A stretch of DNA of 32,006 nucleotides from UBA7396 sp036172015 (GTDB lineage Bacteria; Patescibacteriota; Gracilibacteria; BD1-5; UBA6164), in the NCBI GenBank assembly GCA_036172015.1, contig JAVHSE010000066.1:1-32006 (forward strand), read 5' to 3'. Position 1 is the stretch's first letter, and each line of letters begins with the position of its first letter. Shown here in pieces: positions 1 to 11,390 of this stretch. The notes beneath the pieces are model-generated. The model was not told the origin of the DNA, searched no databases, and saw only the letters and a list, made by a program, of their open reading frames with translations. Both the position numbers and the translations under genes were made by a program.

Positions 1-32
1 ATTAAAAATACTTCCCTTAGACTTAAGGGAAG
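1..32 (-). terminator. Rho-independent terminator after ruvA
   Basis: On the minus strand, after the ruvA stop, a hairpin is formed by CTTCCCTTA and TAAGGGAAG (plus-strand 11-32) and is followed by a short T-rich tract (TATTTTTAAT). Placement directly downstream of ruvA supports a terminator. Confidence 0.7.
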
Positions 33-56
33 CTGTCTGAAAGACTGGTAGGTTAT

Positions 57-653
57 TTAAATATGTTTTATAACATACGGAATAATTTTTTCTAAAGTAT
101 CAAATCATTGAGGTAAATCATCGAGTAAGTCTTCAATTTTTTTAGAATTATATCACATAAAAGTTAATGAATGTAATATTTCACTTCTTAAATCTGATTT
201 TATATCAGATTTTTTTGTGAGTTTTTCTATTCATGATGGAATCATATAATTTTTTATGATATCTTTATCGCTTAATTCAAGTACTATTTTTTCAGCCATT
301 TTTTTTCCAACTCATTTTGCACTTTCGATCATTTTTTTATCATCTTCTAAAATAGCTTTTTTTAGTCTATTACTTCAAAGTGATAGTATCGCTTGAGCAA
401 CACGACCTCATACTCAAGATATTTTTATCAGTTCTTTAAAAAGCACTCTATCTTCAAAATTTAAAAAACCAAAAAGATTTTGTCCGTTTTCTGTAATATT
501 ATGAAAAACATACAATTCTATATTTTCTTTGTTGTGAACATGACTATAAATGAGTTCGTTGATAATTATTTCATATCAAACTCAACTTTCTGTGAGTATT
601 ATAATGGAAGACAGATCAATATTTTGAATCCTTCATTTGATGTAAGAGATCAT
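57..653 (-). CDS. ruvA: Holliday junction branch migration protein RuvA
   Basis: RuvA binds Holliday junctions as a tetramer and loads the RuvB motor for branch migration in recombinational repair. Read with TGA as Gly the frame gives 198 residues, the normal RuvA length. It starts MISYIKGRI, the typical opening of domain I (OB fold). Two helix-hairpin-helix motifs follow: ISGVGGRVAQAIL at about 78-90 and AKGVGKKMAEKI at about 112-123. A C-terminal RuvB-binding domain III lies at about 150-198. Several motif glycines are TGA. The start at 653 is chosen because it gives the canonical N-terminus. ruvB and ruvC are not beside it. The gene is divergent from secA, with about 120 bases between them, and ends before a hairpin terminator. 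Confidence 0.95.
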
Positions 654-715
654 ATTTTGAAAATAAAAAAATATATAAAAAGATATTAATAAAATTGATG
701 AAAAAATCAAAAAGT

Positions 716-742
716 TTGTTTTTTTTCATATTTTCATATAAT
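716..742 (+). promoter_or_regulatory. Candidate secA promoter
   Basis: TTGTTT (716-721) and TATAAT (737-742) are separated by 15 bases and lie about 35 bases before the secA start. The -10 is a perfect consensus; the -35 is weak and the spacer short. In such AT-rich DNA this is only a candidate. Confidence 0.4.
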
Positions 743-775
743 GCTGTTGTTTTTAAAATTAAAATAATGTGATAT

Positions 776-3516
776 ATGATTGATGCTATAATAAAAGGTA
801 TTTTTTGAGATCCGGATAAAAAAAAGATTGCTTACTATACTTCTTTAGTGGAAAAGATAAAAAAGCAAGAAGAAGAATATAAAAATTTGACATTGCAAGA
901 AGTACAAGCAAATACTATCGAATTTAAAAAAAGATTTGAATGACTTGATTTTAAAAATCCTGAGGAAAGTATAAAAATAAAAGAAATTTTAAAAGAACTG
1001 ATTGTTCCTGCATTTGCAAATTTAAAGCAAGCAACAAAATTAATAAATTGACAAGAATTTGAACTTCCTTCTGGAAAAAAAATAGTTTGGAATATGATTC
1101 CTTATGATGTTCAATTAATTGGAGGAATGGCTATTCATGATGGACAAATTGCTGAAATGAAAACTTGAGAATGAAAAACACTCGTAGCGACACTCCCAGC
1201 TTATTTGAATGCACTGACTGGAAATCCAATTCATATCGTTACGGTAAATGATTATTTAGCTCAAAGAGATTCTGAGGAAATGTGAGTTTTATATTCAGTA
1301 TTAGGATTAACGGTTTGAGTAATCGTGCATAATCAAAATCAAAAAGAAAAACATGAACATTATCACTCTGATATAGTATATGCAACAAATAATGAAATGG
1401 GATTTGATTATTTGAGAGATAATATGGTAGTGAGAAATGAAGATAAAGTTATGAGTAAGCCATTTTTTGCTATTATAGATGAAGTTGATTCTATTTTAAT
1501 AGATGAAGCGAGAACTCCACTGATTATTTCTATGCCAGATGATGAACCAACGAGTAAATATATGCAATTTGCTATTTTAAGTAAAGAATTGCAAGCATGA
1601 CAGGATTATAAAATAGATGAAAAACAAAAAACAGCAACTTTAACAGAGGTTGGAATTACAAAAATAGAAAAAATATTAAAAGTTGAAAATATATACATAT
1701 CAGATCACTATAATGACCTCCATCATATAGAAAATGCTTTAAAAGCTATGGCAGTTTACAAAAAAGATATTGATTATCTTATTTCTAATGATGGAGAGAT
1801 ATTAATTATTGATGAACATACTGGAAGAGTTCTTTCTGGAAGAAGATATAGTGAATGACTTCATCAAGCTATTGAAGCAAAAGAGTGAGTCGAAATCAAA
1901 AGAGAATCAAAAACTTTAGCAAGTATTACTTTTCAAAACTATTTTAGAATGTATTGGAAACTTTCTGGAATGACAGGAACAGCAAAAACTGAAGAAGAAG
2001 AATTTTATAAAGTATATGCTCTTGAAACACTCGTAATTCCTACGAATAAACCAATTATTAGAGAAGATAGACCAGATTTACTTTTCAAAAATGAAAGTGG
2101 AAAATTTGATTATACAATAAAATTGATAAAAGAACTTCATGCAAAATGACAGCCAATTTTAGTTGGGACTATTTCAGTAGCAAAATCAGAATATTTGAGT
2201 GAAAGATTAAAAGAGGTATCAATACCTCATAATGTTTTGAATGCAAAACAAAATGAAAGAGAAGCAGAAATTGTATCGAGTGCTGGGCAATATTGAGCCG
2301 TAACCATAGCAACAAATATGGCTGGAAGAGGAACGGATATTAAATTGTGAGAATGAGTGGTAGCGCTTTGAGGACTTATTATTCTTGGAACAGAAAAACA
2401 TGAAACGAGAAGAATAGATAATCAACTCAGATGAAGAGCTGGAAGACAGTGAGATCCATGAATGACTCAATATCTTATATCCCCAAATGATGAAATTATG
2501 AGAATATTTGGTGGAGATAAATTATTTTGAATATTTAACTCTCCGATGTTTGCATCACTTCCAGATGATGAACCGTTAAGTTCGAGTAATATGCTGACTT
2601 CAAAAGTAACTTCAGTACAAAAACAAGTCGAATGATATCATTTTGATTCAAGAAAACATGTTTTAGAATATGATGATGTGATGAATAAGCATAGAGAAAT
2701 TATTTATGGGAAAAGAAATAAAATATTAATATGTGAAAATATTGATATAGATTTGAAACATATGGTTACCAATCAAATAGAGAAGCTTATTTCTGCTTTG
2801 GTCGAGAAAAATACTTCCAAAGAAAATATTATAAAAAATGTAAATGAATTTTTATGAATTGAATTATTAACTCATTTAGATATAGANNNNNNNNNNNNNN
2901 NNNNNNNNNNNNNNNNNNNNNNNNNNNNNNNNNNNNNNNNNNNNNNNNNNNNNNNNNNNNNNNNNNNNNNNNNNNNNNNNNNNNNNTAAAAAATGTAAAT
3001 GAATTTTTATGAATTGAATTATTAACTCATTTAGATATAGAAGAAAAAAATGTTTATAAAGAATATATTTGAAATATTGCTTTAGAAAAAATAGATATGA
3101 TAAAATCTCTCTTTCATAATGAAGATGATTTTTATGAAATAGAGAGAAAAATAGTGTTACAATCAATAGATGAACTTTGGATGAGGCATATTGATAGTAT
3201 GAGTAAATTAAGAGAAACGGTTGCTTTTGAATGATATGCTCAAAGAAATCCACTTATCGTATATAAAGAAAAAGCTTTTGAAAAATTTGATGAACTTATT
3301 TGAGAAATTGAATATAAAACTACGAAATCAATTTTTACTGTTCAGGCAAATATTGAAATTAAACAAATGGAACTCAATGAAAAAAACTTTATCGTGACAA
3401 ATAATGAAGAAAGCTTGAATATTAGTCAAAATAATAATTCAAATCCACTTTTTGCTCAACCACAAAAACAGATACCAAATTGAAATTCTCAAAACAAACA
3501 AAGACTGAGAGTATAA
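776..3516 (+). CDS. secA: Preprotein translocase ATPase SecA (interrupted by a scaffold gap)
   Basis: SecA is the cytoplasmic ATPase that drives unfolded preproteins through SecYEG; secY is also in this window. Visible: the N-terminal GIFGDP, Walker A KTGEGKT at about 130-136 (both motif glycines are TGA), the DEVDSILIDEARTPL block from residue 235 (Walker B and helicase region), GMTGTAKTEEEEF, and the GRAGRQGDPG arginine-finger motif near 552-562, followed by the helical scaffold and wing regions. The C-terminus ends NKQRLRV with no CxCx8CH zinc-binding SecB/lipid linker. A run of 100 Ns (2887-2986) breaks the frame as written. Removing the Ns and one copy of the duplicated 55-base flank restores one open frame of 861 residues, a normal SecA size. 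An alternative ATG at 767 would add three residues (M-G-Y). Confidence 0.96.
2832..3041. repeat. Duplicated 55-base contig end flanking the gap
   Basis: Bases 2832-2886 and 2987-3041 are identical and stand directly on either side of the N run. Both encode the same SecA segment. This is what unmerged overlapping contig ends look like, not a biological repeat: collapsing them joins the reading frame exactly (2111 + 475 = 2586 coding bases, 862 codons including stop). Confidence 0.93.
2887..2986. other. Assembly gap (100 N)
   Basis: Exactly 100 N, a conventional placeholder for a gap of unknown size. The flanks show the true gap is negative (an overlap), so no sequence is likely to be missing. 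Confidence 0.97.
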
Positions 3517-3520
3517 ATAT

Positions 3521-3552
3521 AAAAATCCTGAAAAATATTTTTCAGGATTTTT
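3521..3552 (+). terminator. Terminator after secA
   Basis: A near-perfect hairpin starts five bases after the secA stop: AAAAATCCTGAAAAAT pairs with ATTTTTCAGGATTTTT, ending in a T tract. The A-rich left arm means it could act in both directions. Confidence 0.85.
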
Positions 3553-3598
3553 ATATGTGTATAACACCATTTGTTTTTTATAAAGTCAATCTAAAAAT

Positions 3599-3628
3599 TT
3601 GCAAAAATAATGTATATTATGATATAAT
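3599..3628 (+). promoter_or_regulatory. Candidate promoter of the PKD-domain gene
   Basis: TTGCAA (3599-3604), an 18-base spacer and a consensus TATAAT (3623-3628) lie 33 bases before the ATG at 3662 and just downstream of the secA terminator. Confidence 0.5.
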
Positions 3629-3661
3629 ACAAAAGATTTTACCATATTAATATATGAAATT

Positions 3662-6331
3662 ATGACAAAAATTAAAGAAAATAATACAACTGAAATAGAT
3701 TTAAATACCCTTTCTACTTTTTTAACAGACTGAGATATTCGACCAGAAGAATTAAAAAAAATAGATGAAGAAAAAAAATGAGAAATACAAAAAAATGATG
3801 AGCAAAAAGATACATGACTCATTTTTGATATAAATATTAATAGTATTGATGATATAATAGATATTTTGATCAAAAATAAATATGATTTTTCAATGATAGA
3901 ACCAAATTCAGAATATATAAAAATAATCTTTAAAAAAGATCAAATTATTAAAGAAATAAAAAATATTAAATTTCATATTTATTCAAAAATATTAATCCAA
4001 GCAAAAAAAATATCTGGATTACACTTAGATGAGACGAGTATAGAACAAAAATGAGTAGGAGAATATACTTTTAACAATACTGTTTTAGAAATTTTATCAA
4101 GAACCGTTCCTGAAAACTTTTGAGAGGTATTGTATATTAAAATAAAAGAAACAGAAAAACTTTTACAAAAAAATAAAATAGTCAAAAAAACACTTTCTGC
4201 TGGGACTATTTTTTGATTTTTAGGAGCTATTTTTGTTATCGTGATGATACTTTGAGCTGCTTTTTTAACATTTGTTGTATTTAATGCAAAAACTCCGAGT
4301 GATGTAAGTTTTTTTGCTAATTTATGAATTAATCTCAATGATGTCAATAGTTTTTTATTTAAAATGACAAAAACTATTTTCTCTATCGTTGTTTTTATAG
4401 AAACAATCATACTTATTATATTTTTATTTAAAGCAATTCTTACAAAAAAAGCATTCAAGAGAAAAAAAATTATACTATTTATAGTAGCATCTCTGGTTAT
4501 GATTTTATCTTTTTCAACTGGTACTTTATGGATTACTGTTGATAAAAAAATTAGTACTTTACCAAATTGGGAAGAAATGTCGTATGGAAATATTCAAATT
4601 TTTGATAATGATCTATTAAAAAGTTCAAATTTTGGGAAACCAAATGCCCTTATTTCTGATTATTCAAATATTATCGGACCAATAGATTTAAAGTTTGATT
4701 TAAATTTTTTACAAAAAAATGAACTTTCGAAATGATTTCAGATCCAAAAATATATTTGGGATTTCTGAGATGGAAAGACTATTGAATCTCAAAATCCAGA
4801 AATAATACAAAATTTTGATAAAAAATGAAACTTTCAAGTAAAACTTATTTTGGAATGAATTGATAAAAGATTTCCAAATAAAATAAGTCAAAAAACAGTA
4901 TCAGATATACCAAATATATCAATACCTTATATAGTTAAAATTACTCAAAATAAAACCAATAATGGTGGAACAATGATTAATTTTGATGCCAGTGAACTCA
5001 AGACACTTTGAGAAATAGAGTGGTATTTTAAAGAGGATTTAGAAAAACCAGCTTTTGTAGGGGCTTATTTTCAACCAAGTAAAATATATTTTGAAGAAGA
5101 ATCTATCGGAATGATGATAAAAAATCAATCAGTAAAAACAAAATCTATTAATAGAATATTTATCGTATCTTGACAAAAATCTACTATTAATGGAGAAATG
5201 AAATATGAAGCTTCTATTGACAATGATTTAGAATATAAGTTTAAAATGACGAAACTAGAAAATACATCAGGAGCTTGATTTATTAAAAATTTTAAATGGA
5301 TATTTGAAAATAAAGAAATTACCAAAGAAGCTGATATACTGAATTTAGAGGCATCATCAGAAGTAAATTTTACTTTTAGTAATTACGGAAAACAAAGTTT
5401 GAAAATTATTATTACTAATACAGCAGGTCAATCTACTGAGATAATAAAAGAAATTGATGTACCGAGAAAATTAGTTACCAAAAATGAGATTGAATTTACA
5501 CAAAATGATTCCATAATGAAAGATATAAAATATGATAAAACAACGAGAGAATACTCTTTATTTAATATTTGAACTCCAACAAAATTAAAATTTGATACGA
5601 AATATATTAGAGCTGATAATCCTATGTACACATTAGAGGAAGTATCATGGGATGTATGATCAGATGGAAGTATTGATAGTAAAGAAAAATTTATACAAAA
5701 AGATTTTGTCTTATGATGAACAACGACCATCACAGTAAATTATAAATTTATACATATAAGAGATAAAAAAGAAATAACCAATATAAAAGATATCATCACT
5801 TTAGAGTTTGTAGAAAAAGAAGCTATTGTATCTTTTGAGATAAAAACTACGAGTGATTATGCTCCTATAGTAGCATCATTTGATGCTTCATTGAGTAAGG
5901 TAAAAGATGATAATATAGTAAAATTTATTTATGATTATGGAGATGGGGTTATTGAAGAAAGAGATGCATTAAATCCAGGTCATAGATATTTAACAGAGTG
6001 AAATTATACTATTAAGCTTACTGTCGTTACTTCAAAATGAAAACAATATTCACTAAATAAACCATTAATTATAAAGTCTCCTATATCAGAATGAAAAATC
6101 ACCGTAAGTATGAAAAAAAGTCCTCTGCATCAAGAAATAGATTTTTCATCTGCTTGATCAGTTGGACAAATAATGTGATATCATTGGGATTTTTGAGATG
6201 GTACTATTTCTACCGAAGCAAATCCAAGCCATGCTTATTCACAAAAATGAAACTATACCATAGTACTTACTCTTGAATATAGTAATAATAATATAATCAA
6301 AACAGAAACTGATATTGAAATTACAGAATAA
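3662..6331 (+). CDS. Membrane protein with PilB/GspE-N-like cytoplasmic domain and PKD-like ectodomain
   Basis: 889 residues with TGA as Gly. An acidic N-terminus is followed, at about 70-165, by a domain that aligns almost without gaps to residues 85-180 of the PilB encoded at 29707-31098: shared IEP (79-81), an identical 43-residue spacing to a DE pair (123-124), then Q..G, and a P...GE...I.I ending. The catalytic RecA-like domain of such ATPases is absent. Three hydrophobic segments follow (about 180-205, 236-255, 269-286). The remaining 600 residues are probably extracytoplasmic beta-sandwiches: WDFGDG at 366 and 842 and YDYGDG near 757 are PKD signatures, with about three more degenerate repeats between (WYFKED, KWIFEN, SWDVGSDG). 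PKD domains usually mediate surface adhesion. Function is unknown; a receptor or adhesin linked to the pilus or secretion machinery is inference. Convergent with the next gene, six bases apart. Confidence 0.85.
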
Positions 6332-6337
6332 AACAAA

Positions 6338-8008
6338 TTATTGTATCCTGTATACTATTACTTTTTCGTCATTTTTTATAAATTCTTTTATTTTATTGAG
6401 TCACACATATTTTTCATTACTTTTATCGAGTAAATATATCAAATTTGACCTATATTTTTTAAAATCAATACTATCAACTATGAGATAATTTATTCCATTA
6501 AATTTGGCATATTCTACTAAATTCTCTAGTTTAGAAGTATATGGAGTGAGCCATCTTTCGTTACTTCCAGCATAATAAGTTACCACTGGAAATCTTTCTA
6601 AAATTTTTACATTATTTCTAAAATCATTTTTTTTAATCCGTTCCCCAGCTTCTTTTTTTACTTCATATTTTACATCTTCATATACAAAAGTATTATAATA
6701 ACTCAAAGTTCCTAAACTGGATAATCAGGTGAGGAGAATAAAACTAAAAATATATTTTATATTTTCTAAATAATTTTTTAAATTCATTCCAGCTTTTTCA
6801 ATTCCATATACTATGAAAAATATAAAAAGTGGCACAAAAATAACAAAGTATCTCTCTAAAACAAAAAACAAAGTAAAAAATAATGAAGCGACTCCAAAAA
6901 AACTAAAAAAGCTAAAAACTAAATATCACTCTCAATTTTTTATGAGTACAATTATTCAATATATTCAAAATAAAATAGGAATGATGAGTAGAAAAAGAAA
7001 TAATTTATTTTGATAAAAAAAACTACTTCATTCACTTTCATATAATTTTTTTGCATTTCATAAAATGATATTTGGAAGAGTATTGGTATAGAGTTTGATT
7101 TGATTCTCTTGCACTCTTTGTATTATTTTTGTAGGATTTTTGAGTAGATATTCTTGAAAGTTTTGTCATTTTTGAGGAGTATCATATTTGAGTCCTCATG
7201 CAAATCATGCAATAAGATGGTGATTATCAGAAGTTAATTCTCAAACAGCTTGTTCGAAACCATCATCATCCATTTTTGAAACTCATCTGAGTTCAGCTTG
7301 TCTGAGATTCGAACTTCATTTATTGGTGAGTCACCATTCTCCAGTAAAAGAATGCATATAAAATAAATATGGAAAAATACATATAAAAAAAGTAAGAATA
7401 ATGGTTATATAATTGGTAAATGCTTTTGAAAAAGTGATGTATTGAGTGAATAATAAATATAAAAGAACCAGTCATATACTTCCTATATAAATAAATGCTT
7501 CGGCTCTTGTAAAATAAAGTAAAGCCAGTATAAATCATAAAAATACATTTCATGAAAAGTTTGGTACATGTTGATATTTGAGTACTCAAATAAAAAGTAT
7601 CATAAATAATGGAATATACATATTTTCTGAGAGTATATGGATATTATAATTGAGAAGTATAGGAGATAAAAAAAGTAAAATAATAAAGAGTACATTATAT
7701 TTTGACTGCAGATATGTTTTTCATAATGCATAACAAATTAAAATAAGTATATTAAATAATACTATATTTACTAGAAAAGCTGAAATCATATCATTTTTTA
7801 GTATTCAATCTATGAAAGCAATCGGAAGAGAATATAAAAAACCAAACCATCCGTTTCAAAATCCTTCCACTGAAAGTTCTTTGAAGTTATGAGCCATTTG
7901 TAAATAAGCAAAACTATCAGGTATTTTGAGTATTTCATTGAGTTTTAGAAATGAAATATGTAAAATATTTCATAGAATAATAATTGTTGTAAGAATGTAT
8001 TTATTCAT
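6338..8008 (-). CDS. GT-C fold membrane glycosyltransferase (GT39/ArnT-like)
   Basis: 556 residues, highly hydrophobic with roughly ten or more membrane segments. GT-C enzymes transfer sugars from polyprenyl-phosphate donors on the outer face of the membrane. Family-like features: an Asp in the first outer loop (PDSFAYLQMA, D31), SEN near 127-129, and TRAEA at about 167-171, which resembles the R-x-E motif of GT39-type proteins. A soluble C-terminal domain follows the last helix (about 455-556), with WLTPY and a segment NYLIVD common in this superfamily. It is the last gene of the minus-strand glycan operon: its ATG is four bases after the upstream gene's stop, suggesting translational coupling. 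Substrate is not predictable. Class is fairly sure, exact family less so. Confidence 0.78.
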
Positions 8009-8012
8009 GGTG

Positions 8013-9332
8013 TTATTTTAAATTCTTAAAATCTTTACTTTCTCTTGCGATATATCCTCAAATAAGTAAAAATAATATAAAGCTCGTTGCCGATTCTTCA
8101 AATATATGGGTAAAATTTGCCATAAACAGTATCGTTATATAGGATACAAAAATACCAATACTCAAATAATCTTTTTTTCATTTCATAATTCTATAGAGAT
8201 ACACTCAGATCATACTCAAAAGTGCTATGAAAAGTCCAAGTCAAATAACGGATTGTTCGAGTAATATTTGTATATACCAGTTTTCTGGAAGAAATTTATG
8301 TATTCCAGCAGCTAAACTCATATCACTACTGGTAGCAAGTTGAGTCGCTGGTCCAGCAATTCAAAGTCCATATCAAAAAGGATTAAATAGAAACATATGG
8401 TATGATTCTATGAGATTTTCAACTCTTCCAAGTAATGCTTCTGGATGCAAAAATAAAGCTCTTTTTATATATAATACAAATCATAAAACTACTCAAATAA
8501 TGATACTCATATAGAGTATAAATTTTTTATTCATTTTTTTTCAATAGTTTATTTTCCTCACTAAATAAATGAAAAGCACACTTCAAAATAAGAGCCCAAG
8601 CATGCTTGTTTTTGTATATGAATAAAATATTGCAATACATACAAATATGGAAGGAATTATCAAAACCATATTTCTAAAAATAGTATTTCCCCATGCTTTA
8701 TTTGATATAAATCCAATAAATATAAAATAAAATATGACTAAAAATACACTCATTCTTATGGGATCTCAAAAACTTCATTGAAATCTATTATATCAACCAG
8801 TTACATTTTGCGAAAAAGAAATACAACTATTCGCTTGATAACTAGATGGTACATTATTATAGCCAATAATATTTGAAGTAGAAGAAATATCTCAAAATAT
8901 ATACCAAGGCATAAATACGATCAAAATCACTCAAATACTCAGAAAAACAGCTTTCAAAATACTATCAAAATATTTTTTTATGGTACTCAGATAAAGTCAA
9001 ATAATGAGTGAAAATAAAAATATTACATCGTATTTAAAACCAAGATAAGCATTTATTTTTGGGTTAAAATATGGAAAATATATATAAACGAAAGAACACA
9101 TAGTAAAAGCCGTTGTTAGTCCAAGCAGATAATTATTTTTATATATTTTTTGAATATTGAATTTATTCATCAATAATAATTTCATTATTACTATCAAAAG
9201 GAGAAAAATAATAACTATTTCTTTCCAAAATCTCAACATATTAGTATTGAGTCCTACTTTACATTTCATATAAGTCACAAAAATAGCATGAAATGGGAGT
9301 AAAAAAACAAATAATTGTATAAAATATTTCAT
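8013..9332 (-). CDS. O-antigen ligase / Wzy-like polymerase family membrane protein
   Basis: 439 residues with about ten to twelve hydrophobic segments and one large outer loop. The block PENWYIQILLEQ near residue 350 resembles the conserved region of the O-antigen ligase family (WaaL/Wzy), whose members transfer or polymerise lipid-linked glycans outside the membrane; in a cell without classic LPS the acceptor may be a protein or another lipid. Start choice: ATG at 9332 lies 22 bases after the stop of the upstream glycosyltransferase. A longer start at 9416 would overlap that gene by 62 bases with a lysine-rich peptide and is less likely. Middle gene of a three-gene operon. Confidence 0.75.
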
Positions 9333-9354
9333 ATATGTATTATTTATTAATAAT

Positions 9355-10494
9355 TTAAAACCCAACCACTTTTCTGATTTCTTCTTCAAATTTTTCTTCG
9401 CTAAATCTTTGGGCATTATCTATAATCGTATCTTTGTTATATTTTCAATTGGTTATATTTTCATCGAATTTTTTAAATTTTTCAACGAAATCAGATCCAT
9501 TTTTATCATCAAAAAATTCGCATGTACTTCATTCTATCATCGTTTCAGTAAGTCATCAGCTTCTATAAGCAAATACTGGAATCCCAGCTGCATTTGCCTC
9601 AATTGGGACAATACCAAAATCTTCTTCTCCACTAAATATTAATCATGAAGCATGTTGTAATACATATACGAGTTCATCATCATATTTTGGTCAAACAAAA
9701 TATATATTTTTTGAAGATATTTTTTCTAATGATTTTTTAAAATTCCCAGTTCAAATAATGACGAGATTTTTATCACTCATTTTCTTAAAAGCTTCTATAC
9801 TGATACCAATTCTTTTAAATTCAGTGAGAGCTGAAATGATGATATAATATGATTCTCCTTCCATTAGATTTAAGGGAAGGGTTAGGGATGGGTTTATATT
9901 TATTTCTTTCTTAAATCTTACTACATCTACATTTGGATAGATGATTTGAGAATCGAGTTTATAGTATTTTTTGACTCTTTGAGCAACATTTTTAGAATTT
10001 ACCAAAGTTATATCATGTCTTTGACTCGCTTGAAAGTCCCACATTCTTAAACTTTTTAATATCCAATTCAGGAAAAATAATTTTATTCATCTATTCCAAC
10101 CAATTTCTTTTTTATATTCATTCGTCCGATCCCACATATATCTGGCTGGTGTATGATAATACACGATAAATTTCGTTTCTGGTTTCGTAATACATCCATG
10201 AACAAAAGCACTATTTGATGCAATTACGACATCATATTCACTCAAATCTAAACTTTCAACAGCTCTTGACATAAAAGGAAGACAAAATCTTTGATTTTTA
10301 AATATATCATATATATTTTGAGTCAATGAAGGAGTTTTTTGTATTTTTTCTTTTAGAAATACTTTTCCAACTTTTTTTTCATCATAAATAAGGGTAAACA
10401 AATCCCCTTGTGGATATATTTTTAATAATTTTTCAATAACTTTTTCAGCTCAACCAAGTTTAACGAGTAAATCATGAACGATAGCAATTTTCAT
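9355..10494 (-). CDS. GT4-family glycosyltransferase (GT-B fold)
   Basis: 379 residues, the usual size for a cytoplasmic GT4 enzyme that uses a nucleotide-sugar donor. N-terminus MKIAIVHDLLVKLGGAEKVI is typical, with the glycine-rich GGAEK loop (one Gly is TGA). YYHTPARYMWD near 113-123 and NVDVVRF match WbaZ-like mannosyltransferases. The C-terminal donor-binding domain has the E-x7-E motif, EEDFGIVPIEAN, at about 288-300. The C-terminus FSEEKFEEEIRKVVGF is also typical. First gene of the minus-strand glycan operon, presumably transcribed from the 124-base spacer shared with the divergent pilin operon. Confidence 0.88.
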
Positions 10495-10618
10495 AATGAA
10501 GGTATAATGATAAATTACCATCACTTTAAATTTTTTTTTCATTTTGTAAAGTAAAATTAAAATTGTAATTTTAATTTTTTTTATTAAAATCACTTTTAAT
10601 TATTATTAAAAGCTCTCT
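10495..10618. other. Divergent intergenic region with AT palindrome
   Basis: Separates the divergent glycan and pilin operons. It holds a perfect palindrome-like repeat, AAAATTAAAATT / AATTTTAATTTT (10553-10578), followed by T residues. No convincing -35/-10 pair could be fixed on either strand, although promoters for both operons must lie here or very near. Confidence 0.45.
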
Positions 10619-11020
10619 ATGTTTCAAAAAATTGTGCTTACTTTATTTATAATTTCCTCACTTTTTTTATGAAATAATGTTTTTGCAGCCATTATTCCTC
10701 CCGCAGATCTCAAATCACCGAGTTTTACTATTGATACATGAGAATTTAGTGTTGGATGAAATGGTTTAAAAGAAGCATGAAATTCACAAATAACTATGAA
10801 TAATGTTCTTTGAAGAATCATTCAAAAACTGATGATTGCATTGTGAGTAATCGCACTTTTAATTATGACGATTGGAGCTGGATATATGATTACATTTCAT
10901 GGGAGTGACGAATTTTTAAATAAAGGAAAAAGTATATTTATTGGATGAATTACGGCTCTTATAGTAGCATTGAGCTCGTATTATCTCGTAAATTTAGTAG
11001 GGTATATTTTATATAAATAA
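10619..11020 (+). CDS. VirB2-like (T4SS_pilin) pilin paralogue 1
   Basis: 133 residues. A signal peptide ends NNVFA (cleavage near residue 23), followed by about 35 polar residues and two transmembrane helices (about 70-90 and 107-130) joined by a short charged loop, HGSDEFLNKGKS. This is the layout of the VirB2/TrbC-type pilins often annotated as T4SS pilin in CPR genomes. It has no cysteine. First of four consecutive paralogues, 10 bases before the next. The sequence is divergent, so the family call rests on architecture and on the clear relatives beside it. Role in a pilus, DNA uptake or secretion is inference. Confidence 0.72.
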
Positions 11021-11030
11021 ATATAAAAAT

Positions 11031-11381
11031 ATGAAGAATATAGTATGAAAATTTTCAATTCTTTCTTTCTTTTTTATAAGCAAAGTATTTGCTACTACTC
11101 CAGGAGTTGTATGTAATGGATTACCATGATGTAATGCAACAAATATAGGTGGAACTTCATTTTTTACACTCATTTGAAATATAATAGCCAATGGAATTAA
11201 ATATGTTGCTGTTATATCGGTTCTTTCACTTATGATAGCAGGAATGATGTATTTGACTTCTGGATGAGAAGAGGAAGGTGTTAAAAAAGCAAAAAAATGG
11301 ATTATTTGGGCTTTGGTTTGAGTCTTTATTTCAACGAGTGCTTGGGCAATTATTAATTTAGTAAATAAGTTTACAATTTAA
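11031..11381 (+). CDS. VirB2-like (T4SS_pilin) pilin paralogue 2
   Basis: 116 residues and the most canonical of the four. A signal peptide ends SKVFA (about residue 21), then a short extracellular part with two cysteines (VVCNGLPGCN) that could form a disulfide. Helix 1 ends in LMIAGMMYLTSGG, followed by the loop GGEEEGVKKAKKW and helix 2 (IIWALVGVFIS...IINLVN). The T-S-G-G-x-E-x3-K-K-A-K-x-W pattern is the hallmark of CPR T4SS-type pilins. Such subunits insert in the membrane and are polymerised by a VirB4-like ATPase; none is encoded here. Confidence 0.82.
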
Positions 11382-11390
11382 AAAAAAAAT

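Noticed and set aside
480..689. Plus-strand frame of 69 codons at the ruvA start region
   Set aside because: It lies antisense to ruvA, which is recognised with confidence; it is a shadow frame.
2832..3041. Real tandem duplication or insertion inside secA
   Set aside because: The copies flank an exact 100-N placeholder, and collapsing them restores the SecA frame; a contig overlap explains everything.
3586..4458. Minus-strand frames opposite the PKD-domain gene
   Set aside because: They are antisense to a continuous 889-codon frame with recognisable domains and have no motifs of their own.
9333..9416. Longer N-terminus of the O-antigen-ligase-like protein (start at 9416)
   Set aside because: It overlaps the conserved C-terminus of the GT4 gene in another frame; the ATG at 9332 needs no overlap and begins the first membrane helix.
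10553..10578. Palindrome followed by T residues as a terminator
   Set aside because: It lies upstream of two divergent operons, with no gene to terminate, and consists only of A/T pairs with a two-base loop.
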